The notes under the pieces are model-generated. The model ran no database searches, was not told where the DNA came from, and saw only the letters and a list, made by a program, of their open reading frames with translations. Positions 42,918 through 54,832 of a stretch of 64,000 nucleotides of DNA are shown here, piece by piece (positions within the stretch are counted from its first letter, which is position 1; each line of letters starts with the position of its first letter). Position numbers and translations under genes: made by a program. The DNA comes from Fistulifera solaris (lineage: Eukaryota > Bacillariophyta > Bacillariophyceae > Naviculales > Stauroneidaceae), in contig AP026126.1 in assembly GCA_030295235.1 (NCBI GenBank), forward strand, positions 2,089,051 through 2,153,050, in the 5' to 3' direction.

Positions 42918-44703
42918 CTAGTCCCATTCGCCATCGCCAATCAATTCGGACGAATCGGGAATGCCAGCAGGCTTCCTATCTTCTTGGTCTTTAGGCTTTG
43001 AGTCATCTCCAGTTTCTGCGTTATCTGGTTCGTGTGAAATGTCTTCATCGTCTTGACCTTCAGCTTCTTCATTAATTGCCACGTCCTTTTCCAGTTCATC
43101 TAGATCCTGTGCCGGAACTACGATGTTGGCATCGAATCGTTCGACATCATCATCACTCTTAAGCTCCGGTGGAGCCACATAATGTGGCAAGCGACCTCGT
43201 TGGTAATCATTAATCATTTGAACTGCCGCTGTACGAGTACACGGGTCACCACCTTCCGCAATCGTCCAGCTCGTTTGGCAATCATTTCCAGCAGTTCAGT
43301 TGAATTATCCCAATCTTCTGTCAGTTTGTACTGCCCCTTGATGTATTCGGGTTTCACATTTTTCAAAATGGTATCAATAAATTCATCAGGGTGTTCCAAT
43401 CGCTCAGCCCGAACAACTCCCTTTAGGACGGAATCCGTTTCGGTGTCACCGGCCGTATCAACGACAACTCCTGGGCAATCAATCAAGCTAATGCGCTTGA
43501 ATAGGCTGACATATTGCCAAATCTTGGTTTCTCCCGGGACTGGGGCCACCTTGCAAGATTTTTGTGAAATGAGCGTGTTGATGACACTACTTTTGCCAAC
43601 ATTCGGATAGCCAATGACCCCTACCGCAATTTCCTTTTTATCCGAATGCAGTTTTCCAAATTGGCGCAACAAGCTAATGAGAGCTCCTTTACCAAACGCG
43701 TGTGTCAAAGATGCGTGGAAAGCAATGGTCGGTCTCGATTTCGCCAATTCGCCTAACCAGCGCTTCGCTACCCAACTAGGTACCAGGTCGATCTTGTTGA
43801 GCACAAAGACTAAGTGCTTGTGACTAGCATGCTTGGCAATATGTTTCTCAATCATCGTGCACCTTGTCCCAGGTACATTTCGTGCGTCAATCACGTGTAG
43901 AATAACGTCCGACGAGTCCACCACTTTAAAGAATTCTCCCCAAATGCGCTTGGATTGACCTTTCAAGAATAGATCATCTTTTCGCTCCGGTCTCCAGTCT
44001 GGTCGGTCCGTCATAATCTGGTGATCCTTACCCCAGGGTACTATATCGTCGCGATTGTTAATTTCCTCGTAGGTGTCATGGGACTTTTGCGCTGTTTGCA
44101 ACAGGGTCGAGTAATCCATCTTGGACTGCACAGGCGTCTCGGCTTTCCCAGTCTCTGTGCTTTTCTGATCTTGTTTTTGACGTCGGAGCGTGCAACAAAT
44201 AGCTGATCCAGTTTTACGCGTTTTCTCCTGGAGCTGTGCGAAAAAGCTTGCTCAAATGGTTCCTGTTCGAGGAGCGCGCGTTTGTTCTGCGTCGAGTATT
44301 CCGCCGCTTCTTTCAACAATCCTAAGGGCACTTTGTGTCTCTTAAGAACAACACTATAGGGATCACTTTGCTGTTCAAGCATACTGGTTCGAAATGCATC
44401 TAATTGTTGCGGATCAACCACACGCGTATTACCAAACCATCTTCGATCCGGTTGAATACGTCCCGTTGCGGCGGTGATTTCTCGATCACCCGCCCGCGTA
44501 TCCATCATGTGCGATCCGGCAACAATCTTTCCCTTCTTATCACGAATAGCTTTCCCATTTGAATACATTTTCAAGCGTTGAATAGCTTCGGCTGAGCGTG
44601 TCGTAGAACTAGAATTTTCTTTCTGTTTTACGCGGCCTTTGCCGAGTTTACTAGCGGCGCCAGTCTTTGGCAAGCGATTGGTTCGTTTCATTGACGATGA
44701 CAT
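42918..44703 (-). CDS. NOG2: Nucleolar GTP-binding protein 2 (NOG2/NGP1), two frame breaks
   Basis: The start ATG is at 44703; the N-terminus is basic, and the NGP1 domain carries RIQPDRRWFGNTRVVDP and VPLGLLKEA. The GTPase is circularly permuted: G4 FVLNKIDLVP comes first, then G1 VGVIGYPNVGKSSVINTLIS, then G3 LIDCPGVV. The C-terminal part has AVQMINDYQRGRLPHY and an acidic tail. NOG2 acts in the nucleolus and nucleus on the pre-60S particle and licenses rRNA rearrangements and export. Two frame breaks are repaired by one base each: T4 at 44161-44164 (NKIRK-STETGKAETP) and CC at 43252-43253 (RLRK-GGDPCTRTAAVQM). The repaired sequences match family expectation, so the gene is probably functional. 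With PNO1 and XPO7 it is one of several ribosome or transport housekeeping genes in the window. Confidence 0.9.
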
Positions 44704-45135
44704 GATTTGTATTCGATAAATTAATATACTGTTTAGCTCCTTTAATGTCTCTTAACATGTATGCAGAGAAAACAATCGATTTTCCTTGTTGCTCTCTTTC
44801 GCCCCGACCAAGCATGCTGAAAAAATTGGTTGGCAGCTTTTGCACCATCGTCTGGGCGACGACCGATTTCCTCAACCAGTGAAAGTTTCATGTACATGTA
44901 GCCTCCAAAGCCTCGGTGTGACATCAAGCCTACATTTTGTTTCTGAGAAAGAGCGCCGATAGCTTGAAAGTACGCAAAACGTAGTTTTGGTTGGTGGTGT
45001 TATGTTGTCGTTGTGAACTCCTTTTTCCTTCCTCTCATTTCCACATTACAAGTACTTCTACTTTCGAATACTTTGTACAGTACCTGGTATTCATTTCAAA
45101 GCTTCAAAATCATCAACTCATCGATAATAATAAAC
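44704..45135. other. Divergent intergenic between NOG2 and histidine phosphatase
   Basis: No gene. A TACCTGGTA motif lies near 45080, about 55 bp upstream of the phosphatase start, as in several other promoters here. Confidence 0.5.
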
Positions 45136-45941
45136 ATGTCAAAGCAGCAATATTTGTACATAATCCGTCACGGCGATCGTTGGGATTACGAGAATCCTGA
45201 CTGGGCTTCCTCACGATCTGGTGATCCTCCATTGAGCTTGTTAGGGCATGTACAAGCTCGGGAAACCGGTGCATTCTTACAAAAGACTTGCTGCAGCGGC
45301 GGCATCGACTTGAAGACATCACCTTCTTGGTTTCCCCTTTCCTTAGAACTATACAAACTGCGAATGAAATCATCGACCAACTCGGTCACATTCCATCTCA
45401 CAACGAAACGACACTATCGCGGGTCAAAATATTGCCTGAATATAGTATTTTCGAATGGGATGGACACCATGGTGAATGGCATGCGTGTTTGCCATCGATG
45501 CACGAGCGGGTGCATTACTTCCCGAGAATTGATCCTTCACACGAGAGCTTGTTCGTTCCGGAGTTGCCGGAACCCAAATCCATGTTCCGAAATAGATGCA
45601 AAAAAGCAGCCGATTTGCTCGTGACACAATATCCGGTAGAGCGATATCCTGCTTTGGTACTAATCACACACGCTGCAGGATGTATAGGACTTTCGTCCGC
45701 GACTAGTAATAGTCCTTTAGAGGCCATTACTCCAGCTGCGCCGTGCGGTGTTTACCGATTGACGCGATCATCGTCACAGTCTTTATGGACGTTGCCACCA
45801 CACGATGATATGTGGAATGGACATACCGATCATTTGTCGGATATTGGACGGCATACAACACCTTGGAATCATTTTGGAGATAAATCGACGAATTTGGGCT
45901 ACACTGGTCCACCAAACAGTCGTTTCGCGCCAGCTCCTTGA
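45136..45941 (+). CDS. Histidine phosphatase superfamily protein (PGM-like), one frame break
   Basis: The ATG at 45136 opens MSKQQYLYIIRHGDRWDYE, with the catalytic RHG motif near residue 11, then LSLLGHVQARETGAFL. The frame breaks at TT 45310-45311 (GGID before, EDITFLVSPFLRTIQTANEI after); one T repairs it. Downstream are the family elements SPFLRTIQTA (substrate Arg), EWDGHHGEW and the second His in ALVLITHAAGCIG. The arrangement resembles UBASH3/Sts and related eukaryotic members rather than glycolytic phosphoglycerate mutase. It should be a phosphohistidine-intermediate phosphatase; the substrate is unknown. The length of about 269 aa is normal. Confidence 0.82.
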
Positions 45942-47256
45942 AAATCATTAGTTGCGGCCGATGCATTCTAACCCAACAACCTATGTTTCTCGAGTACGTA
46001 TAATGAATGACTATATTTGTTACAGTTCGTCCCGGAAGAAACTTTTTTCTGTCGGCTAATACTCGCTACTCACAATTGACTAAAATACACGGAAAAGAGA
46101 GGCTGCTCTCTAGAAGAAATAAACTACACGCACGTAAGAATTGGTTGCAGCGTGTTTATAGCTGAACATTAGCTATTCGGAGTTCATCGTGGCACTTGGG
46201 ACAAACCATTTTGATCGACGACTTGCTAGTGTCAGGTGAGTCATCATCAACATTGGATTGACAGACACTACTGGGAGGAATGCGGATCCGCCAAATCCGA
46301 AGAGAGTGTTAGAGTCTCATCCAAGATGCGTAACAGCTTTGCCCGTCGTTCTTCTGCTGATAGAGTTGACGAGCGTCACACTCGAGACAACACTCTCGTT
46401 GCAGCAGTTACATATGAGTTTGGTAGTTGGAAATGTGACCGTCAACATGCATAAGATAGACACAGCTAATAAATGACATTCTCTTTCCTTGTGGATGTGG
46501 TTTGGACTGGGCGCCTTTTATTGGTGACGAGTTTATAGATTGTGACCTCGAGGATGACAACGATGTTGCGTTTCCGTGCCTATGGGGGTTCCGGTAGGCT
46601 CTAGCTCTAGACTCTTTTGGACTTCTCTAGACTCTAGAGGCTGATCCTGTCTGATCGTCAATACGTTCGGTGTCTGTCAGTCGTCCAATCTTTCAAGCGT
46701 TAAATCGAACTTCCCAACGTCTGCCAGACGGAAGCTGTACACTTTCATTCACTCAAGTTCACGCACTAGTACGTTGCTGGACGGCGGCATTGACCACGCG
46801 GTGCGGCGGCTTCATCAACATAGCGGTTGCACCTCTTCGTCTGCGATCTCTGGACAACAATTATTATCTCATCGTCAAGAATTACTCTTTCGTTATCTTT
46901 GGTCCTTTGCTTTCCTTCAATAAAATTGAGAAAATACTTGGAACGGAAGCTAGTGAACGCGTAAACTTTTCTAGTTCTTTTGCTGTCGCGTCGCTATTGG
47001 TTGTCTGCGCTGCTAAGCTTACGGGTCCGCGGATCTTCCTCCTTTCACAAGTTGGAGCTGATTTGTGTCGATTCTCCTTGCATTTTTTGCCGACGGAAGG
47101 TCTCTCTCTTTTCTTGTAACGCTGCGAAGAGCGCGTGTTTAAGACACGTCGACATCATTTGAAATTCGAGTATCTTTGTGGCATTCGCAGTAGTCTCGAT
47201 TATTATTTGCAAATCGTTTTTTAATTCCAAAGAAGGACGCTGCAACAACGTTCAAC
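45942..47256. other. Intergenic, 1.3 kb
   Basis: No supported gene. Open frames at 46236-46476 and 46670-47119 on the plus strand show no domain, start context or composition argument. The XPO7 5' UTR probably occupies the last few hundred bases. Confidence 0.45.
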
Positions 47257-50200
47257 ATGGATGCATCTCAGTTACAGCAAGTTGAGGCTCTTTGTGAGAC
47301 GCTCTACACGGGCGTTCCTACGAAAATGGGCGATGTTTCGATCACAAGACAAGAAGCGCAGCAGCGCCTCTTGTCTCTTCAGTCGTCTCCGGAATTCATT
47401 CCGCAATGTCAGTACATCTTAGATACCAGCCAGTCCCATTACGCACGCCTAGTTGCAAGCAATAGTCTCATCGAGCTTGTTACTGTGCACTGGAACAATT
47501 ACACGGTACCGCAGCGTGTCGATATTCGAAATTACGTTCTTCACTATTTGGGAGTCCAAGGTCCGACCTTACCCGACTTTTTGACGCTCAGCTTGGTCAA
47601 ACTCGTTTGCCGGATCACGAAGCTTGGATGGTTTGATGATCCTGCGCATCGAGAAATGGTAGACGAGGTCACAAAGTTTCTTAGCGCCACAATTGGGCAC
47701 TGCATTTTGGGTTTGAAAATACTGAACTTGCTAGTTGACGAATTGAATATTCCGAGTTCTGGTAGAACCCTAACGCAGCACCGGAAGACGAGTGTTAGCT
47801 TTCGCGATGTTGCTCTGCTTAAAGTATTTCAGCTGGGACTCACGACGCTGAAACAGTTACAGTCGGGTGCGATAGGTAATTTGCAGTGGCGTGTGCTATA
47901 GTTGTTCTTTACAATCACAGTTCCTCAACCAATTTTTGACGTCGCCCCCACTATAGCCAATGCGGATAATCGTCAACAGGCGGAACTGGGACTTCAGTCT
48001 CTGTCTCTTGTAGTGCGATGTCTCAATTTTGATTTTATCGGAACTAACTCAGATGAATCTACCGAAGACGTCGGAACCATTCAAGCCCCGACGGCTTGGC
48101 GAGGTCTTATCGCAGACCCGGCGACCATGGATTTGCTGTTGGAGTTCTATGCAAAAACAGAACCACCACAAAGCTCAAAAGCCATGGAAGCATTGATTTT
48201 AATAAGTAGTGTCCGACGATCGCTGTTTCCTACTGATAAGGAGAGAGCTGCTTTTTTATCGAAACTCATCGACGGTATTCGGAAGCTTTTGTTGAACCGA
48301 ACAGGATTGAACCATCAGGATAATTATCACGAATTCTGTCGTCTACTTGGAAGACTGAAAGCGAATTATCAATTGAACGAGCTGGTCAAGACAGAAGGCT
48401 ACTTGGAATGGCTGGAGCTAGCTGCGAATTTCACACAACAGAGCCTGGAAAATTGGCAATATTCCACCAATTCCATTCATTATCTGCTTGCCCTTTGGGC
48501 TCGCCTTGTCGCAGCAATGCCTTATGTCCGAGCGGAGGCGGGCAATCGAAGTCATGCCGACCATTTGAAGACGCAGGTCTTGAGTGTCGTGCAGACATAC
48601 ATTACAAGCATGTTGCAATCCGTGCCGACCGTGCTTCAAAATGGTTTGGACGACCCGCTGGAAGACGACGGTAGTTTGAAAGAGCAGCTGGATCGATTGC
48701 CAGTGATTTGTCGCTTCGAGTATAGTGCTGTTGCGACGATGATTCTTGACAAGTTCGACCCGTTGATGACACAATACAGAAATGCCGTGACTACGCTGGG
48801 TACTAGTGCGACTTCAGCTGCTCCAGAAAACGTGCAGCAGAATGTAGCTATCATTGAAGGTCAGTTGACATGGTTAGTCTACATAGTGGGAGCTGTTGTG
48901 GGAGGACACTCTTGGTCGACATCACAAACAGAAGGGAACGAAACTATGGACGCCAGTTTGTCGAGGCGCGTTTTGCAGCTGGCACAGGGTATGGATTACC
49001 GCTTGACGAGTAGTCAGGGCCAAGGGCGTGCGGATCGTAAACTTGAAGAAGCGCTATTGTTCTATTTTCAAAACTTTCGCCGCGTTTACATGTTTATGTG
49101 GGACCAAATGAGTGGCAATGCCAGTTCCAACGCGACTGAGAACATCGTCAGCATGATGACGTCCAAACTAGATCATGCTGCTGGTGGTCCCTCAACGAAG
49201 CAGCAAATTTATCTTCGAATGTTTGATCATCTCGGCATGGGCGACCACTCAGAAGTGTCTAATCTAATTATTACAAAAATGGGAAACAATTTGAAATACT
49301 GGCCCGAAGATGATGAACTGATCGGGAAGACGTTAGAGCTTTTGCACGACATGGCACAAGGATATTCTAGCAGCAAAATGCTTTTGACGTTGGACACCGT
49401 ACGATATTTGACGTCACACCATACTGAAGAACATTTTTCCTTTCTGCTCACGAGCAACCCAAAGCATCGCACAACGTTTCATGCCACGCTGACACGATTG
49501 CTGTTATCGCCCAGTGGCGAGGAAAAGTTGGCCATGACCCTGGAACAATTCTTGGAACCCGTAATAGCAAAGATGACGCAACTAAATGCAATGCCTCCGG
49601 CGGACCTCCGACAAGAGCAGTGTCGAATGCCTCTGATCGGCGTCTTGCGCGATTTGCGTGGAATTACAAGTAGTTTGCACAACCGCAAGACGTACGGGCA
49701 GCTCTTTGATATTTTGCATCCGCATCACCTACCCCTTTTATCGAAGATCGCTGATGTTTGGGCCGATCAAAATGATGTTGCAATATCGCTTTTACGGTTC
49801 CTTCATGAATTCTGCAGCAACAAAGCCAACCGTGTAAATTTTGACCAGTCAAGTCCGAATGGCATTTTGCTCTTTCGATGCACCAGTGATGTCGTTTGTG
49901 CTTACGGTCGCCGACTGCTCGCCATGCCGCCCTTATCTCCCAATGATCCCGAGTTGTACAAAAAACGATACAAGGGACTTTCCCTTGCTTTGAATATTTT
50001 GAATTCAAGCCTAGGTGGAAATTACGTTTGCTTTGGTGTATTTGATTTGTACCAGGACCGTGCCCTTGACAACGCACTTGATGTGGCTTTGCGACTTGCC
50101 TTAAGCGTGCCCGGCGATGACATACAATCGTATGTGAAGTTAAGCAAGGCTTACTTTTCGTTTTTGGAGATTCTTTTCCGCAATCATAGAAATGCAATCT

Positions 50201-50758
50201 TCGGTCTCGAAACGAGTGTTTTCATGCAAATCATGACCGCTATACATGATGGCTTGCAAGCTAGCGACGCCACCATTAGTGCCTTTTGTGCCAACTCCAT
50301 TGATCACCTGGCAACGTTCTACTTTTCCAATGCACAAAAAGACCGACCGGAAGTCAGAAGTCTTAACAAGGTATGTTGGTGATTGGATATTTGGGTTATT
50401 TTTTCTTAATGTTTATGGCTTTTTACTCATTATTTGACAGCATTTGCAAGCACAGCCAAACTTGTTTAGCAGTCTTATGTCTACCTTATTTAATCTGCTT
50501 TTGTATGGTCCACCTCAGAATCATTGGGCGGTGATGCGTCCTATGCTTTCGTTGATGCTCGCGAGTGAAGCTAGCTATACAGCGTACAAGACCCATCTTT
50601 TGAGTACACAGTCTCCCGAAAATCAGGTCAAACTATCGGAAGCATTTGAGACATTGACTGTGGACGTAACTCGCAGCCTAGACAACACGAATCGTGATCG
50701 CTTTACACAGAAGCTAACAGCGTTTCGAATGGCCGTTCGAGGCTTTTTGACGCTTTAA
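47257..50758 (+). CDS. XPO7: Exportin-7 (RanBP16-like), three exons with a 45-nt intron
   Basis: Exons 47257-47875, 47921-50370 and 50441-50758. The first intron is only 45 nt (GTAATT...CACAG). It is a multiple of three and carries an in-frame TAG, so unspliced mRNA would stop there. The protein is about 1,128 aa of HEAT repeats. Family signatures include the N-terminal FRDVALLKVFQL, CLNFDFIGTNSDESTEDVGT, LYKKRYKGLSLALNILNSSL, YVCFGVFDLYQDRALDNAL and the C-terminal NRDRFTQKLTAFRMAVRGF. XPO7 is a RanGTP-dependent importin-beta-type carrier that exports selected proteins through the nuclear pore. The length and ends match animal XPO7. No homopolymer breaks in over 3 kb. Confidence 0.93.
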
Positions 50759-51173
50759 ACGATTTATAAGAGATGGAATGGGTAAAATACCATAGCTGAC
50801 GCGTTTTATTCAAACTAGTAAATTAATAAAATAATTCGAAGAAGTTTACCGAGGCGGGTTTCTTGTTTGGCATGTCTCTATTTTCCATTCCCGAACGAGC
50901 GGAAAGGTTGTTGGTTGTTTACTCTGATACCAGTACTACGTAGTATGTACCAGTACAAATCGATTGTCCTTATTATCACCCGTTATGGTGTATGGTGTTC
51001 CTCGTTTCGAAGTTTCCTTGTCGTTCTTTGGTCGTCGTCGGTCAAAGATCGAAGGCGCCGCCTTTCTCTTTTCCGCGCATAACAACAGCAAACAAAATAA
51101 ATGCTGTCGACGTTCACGACAAATACTTGTTTTTCTCCTTATCCTCATTCTTCATACATCCAAACCCTCAACG
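50759..51173. other. Intergenic between XPO7 and USP5
   Basis: No gene. A repeat-like TACCAGTACTACGTAGTATG palindromic string is near 50931-50950. Confidence 0.5.
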
Positions 51174-53732
51174 ATGGAATCAGTTCGCAATCTAGCGGAA
51201 AATTGTCGTATTCCGGCAGCATCTGATCGCGTCTTAAACACAGAGTGTGTTTACACCTTTCACACGCCTCTCCGAGGAGGAATCTACGTCAGTTGTGTTG
51301 ATTTCATAGGTGTTTATCGTCCTAAAGTCCCTGGATTGTACGTCAAAATCACACAGACTTCGAAGCGAAAGGATCTTGAGCAAAACAGGAATGTAGAGGC
51401 TACAAAGTTGGCAATCAATGTTGAAGGAGGATTCGATACCGAACGTTACGAAATCGTTTCGCAATACGCCGTTGCTGTTATTGACGAAGATTGCAATATT
51501 GCTGTTGAGCTGCCTTTCAACGATGAAACGAAAGATACTTTTCCTCCCCGAGTTGTTCAGTCGGTAGAATCCATACTTCATCACACAACGCTCACCACGC
51601 AACAAGAAGTCACACAATGGGAACTCGAAGCCGAGCCCATCCCAGTGAGCAAGTACGCAGCTGACTTGCCTTTTATTGATAATGGTATCACGATATCGCC
51701 TCATCCCTCTGATTGGAAGTGTCAAAAAGACGGATCGACCGCTAATTTGTGGCTGAATCTTAGCGATGGATTTATCGGAGGAGGCCGAAAGAATTGGGAT
51801 GGCTCTGGAGGATCGAACGGTGCCTTGGATCATTACGAAGAAACTGGTCGTAAATATCCACTGGTGGTAAAATTAGGTACTATTAGTCAAGAAAGTGCCG
51901 ATTGCTACAGTTACGCGCCCGATGAAGATGGACCTGTGAAAGTTCCCAATTTGGCGGAGTTGCTTGCGAAGCGGGGTATACAAGTGGGTACTTTGTAAGT
52001 AGTCAGATGGATCTAATATCGTTTGTGGACTTTATCCCGAAACAATCTCTGATATTTGCGTGATATTAATGACAGGCAAAAAACGGTCAAATCGACCGCC
52101 GAAATGGAAGTGGAATTAAATGCGACGTACGCCTTTGACGCGATTACGGAAGAGGGTACCCATCTTCAACCGGTTGCTTTGCCAGGTCTACAGAATCTAG
52201 GGAACTCGTGCTATTTGAATTCAGTCGTACAGATGCTCTTTTCCATCCCAGAACTTGCTCACCGATACGGTCAGACTGCGCACGATGCTTTGTGCCACGG
52301 AGTGGCCCCGAAAGATGCCGTTTCGAACGTTTTGGTGCAAACCACTCGACTCGCGTCTGCTTTGACTGGCGAGACATTTTTGAAACCGCTTGAAGCAGAT
52401 GTTGAAGATCCGCAATACCGTTTGGCCCCGAGATTGTTTAAACACTGCATTGGCAAGGAGCATGTCGACTTTTCTACCGGGCAACAACAGGATGCCGCCC
52501 ACTTTCTGCAATATTTTCTGGAGCTTCTTGACCGCACAGAGCTCTCCCACACAGCTACAGCATCAAACATGTTGCAGCCCTGCTCCAGTCACCTCTTCGC
52601 ATTCGCCACGGAACAGCGTAGGGTTTGCTTGGCAGATCAGGCGATAAAATATTCTACATCGGTAGCACCCGAAACAGTTCTTAGTTTGCGAATTCCCATG
52701 GAAAATGCTGTTGTCAAAGAAGACGATGGGGCCTCCATCACCGAAACACTGAAATCACCTGATTTGAAGCGAATGAAAAAGGATGGGGACGACGAAGAGC
52801 CGATACCCAGCATCTCCATGAGTGTGATTGTGGCATCATGGGCAGCAGAAAGTACTGTTGCCGACCTTCGGTGGAAGCATCTTGGTGATCAAGTTCATGC
52901 AGCTCATGAAACTGTGCGGTTGGAAAACTATCCTCGGTATTTGCTCGTCCAATTGCAGCGCTATACGTTGGGCCCAGATTGGCAGCCCGTCAAACTCAAA
53001 GTAAAAGTGGAAAGCGCAGATTCTACGTTGGATCTGACACCCTATCGAGCTAAAGGCCCACAGCCAGGTGAAATAATTGTTCCGGATGACCCTGAAGAAG
53101 GCAAGGCAGCTGCGTCCGTTTCGATTGACGAAGGGGCCTTATCACAGTTAATGGATATGGGATTTTCCATGAATAGTTGCAAGCGCGCTCTTCACGCCGT
53201 TGGAGGCAGTGATGTAGAAGCCGCCATGGGATGGGTGTTTGAGCACAATAACGATCCTGACTTTAACGACCCCTTACCAGAGGATGCGATGAATACCGGC
53301 GGAGGCAGCGGAGGGGTAGACGATGCTGTTGTAGAATCACTCGTGGCCAGTTTGGGCTGCTTCACGACCGATCAGGTGCGGGCGGCCTTGAATGAATGTG
53401 GAGGTGCTGCCGATCGTGCCGCTGATTGGCTCTTTTCCCACATGGACGATTTAGACAGTGCCATCAATGGGTTGAAAAGTACTCAATCGGTGGATGCGCC
53501 GAAGTTTCCACTCGAAGATGGAGAGGGCAAGTACAAGCTAACGGGTATGATCTCACATATTGGGAAGCACACAGGAAGCGGGCATTATGTCGCCCACGTG
53601 TTACGCGATAGAAAATGGATTATTTTTAATGATGAAAAAGTGGCCGAGTCCGCAGAGCCACCTTTCCCTCACGCATATCTTTACCTATATCAGCGAGTTG
53701 ACACCATTGATAAGCCTCATCAGGGGTACTAG
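51174..53732 (+). CDS. USP5: Ubiquitin isopeptidase T (USP5/UBP14), two exons
   Basis: Exons 51174-51995 and 52076-53732; the splice gives QVGT-LQKTVKSTAEMEVEL. Domain order: N-terminal region, zinc-finger UBP domain (WLNLSDGFIGGGRKNWDGSG, then ALDHYEETGRKYPLVVKL), USP catalytic core with Cys box GLQNLGNSCYLNSVVQML, QQQDAAHFLQYFLELL, two UBA domains (LSQLMDMGFSMNSCKRALHA; VESLVASLGCFTTDQVRAAL) inserted before the His box HIGKHTGSGHYVAHV. This is the full USP5/USP13/UBP14 plan. The enzyme recycles unanchored polyubiquitin by reading the free C-terminal Gly with its ZnF-UBP. The length of about 826 aa matches plant UBP14 and human USP5. The frame is intact; no anomaly. Confidence 0.95.
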
Positions 53733-54832
53733 CACTAAATCAGCAATAGTAGGAAACTGAGGATATACATGATACATTGCGTTGTTAGCTGTTTGAAAAC
53801 TTACTTATGGCCTACACTAACTTATTTTTGCGTTGGGATACTGTTGCGCAAGCACGATTTATACTATTGTAGATTATGACTGAAAGGTCGCCATGACACT
53901 TATGTTGAAATTCCAGTCATAAACACGGCGAAGATTCTTCGACTTGGCGTTAGCATTCTCATTCTTATGAGTAAGTCGTCTCTTTCGTTCAATAAAGAGA
54001 GTCCTAAATGTTTGCACGCTAAGTTGTCGAAATTTGGGAGGACACCGCCCGTAACTATTAATTCGAAATCTGGGAAAAAATTTCACTTGTAGTTGCTGCT
54101 CAAATAGAAAAAGATTGTATCACTTTTTGTTCCAGCTGAGCTGACATTAGCCACCGACAGGCTTGTTTACCTTATTCTGCCATTTCTAGTGAAGAGTAAT
54201 TATTTTCAATGGCGATCTCACCCAACAACGTTGCGCAACAGGAAGTTTACCTGAGATTTAGCCTATAAAATAAAATAGACTCTTTCTCGTAATTAGGATG
54301 CCTTTCATAGACCTTTGAATTTCAGATATTATGAACATCATGATGTTGTGTGATGTTGATGAGAAGAGTAATAAAGCAAGATCGTGGTCGCAGATGAGAG
54401 CCGTTAAAAGTTAAGGACCGACTGGATGGCGCCTCTTCTCTCTTCTCCCATCCTACTTTGTACAAAGTACTGTGGCACTGTTAGTGTATTTCTCGTTTCG
54501 GGATTGCAATGTTTTCATTGGCCGACTTGATTCAAGTTGTCATCGTCTTTTCTGACTTGAGGCCTTGTGAGCAGCTGGTTTTCGCTACAGCAACTCCGAT
54601 CGGCATTCGGAAAGTACATATCATTGCAGAGTCTACCGACGACCACAGAAAACCGCAGAAGATGATTTCGGATTTCCGCTCGTCTCCGTCAACACCATCC
54701 GAAGTGCAAACCGAGTCGAAATCGAAGTCATTCATTCCATCAACATTATTTCTCTATTTATTTAAGGGAACAAAGCCGTGGAAGTGAAATATAACATCAA
54801 CAGTTGACTTGAATTAGCATTATTGATAGAAA
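53733..54832. other. Intergenic, 1.1 kb
   Basis: No supported gene; a 92-codon open frame at 54509 lacks features. It contains GTACAAAGTAC-type palindromes near 54460 and the promoter of the GH81 gene. Confidence 0.45.

Noticed and set aside
46670-47119. 149-codon plus-strand open frame upstream of XPO7
   Set aside because: No ATG context or family; its start is not supported and it probably covers the XPO7 5' flank.
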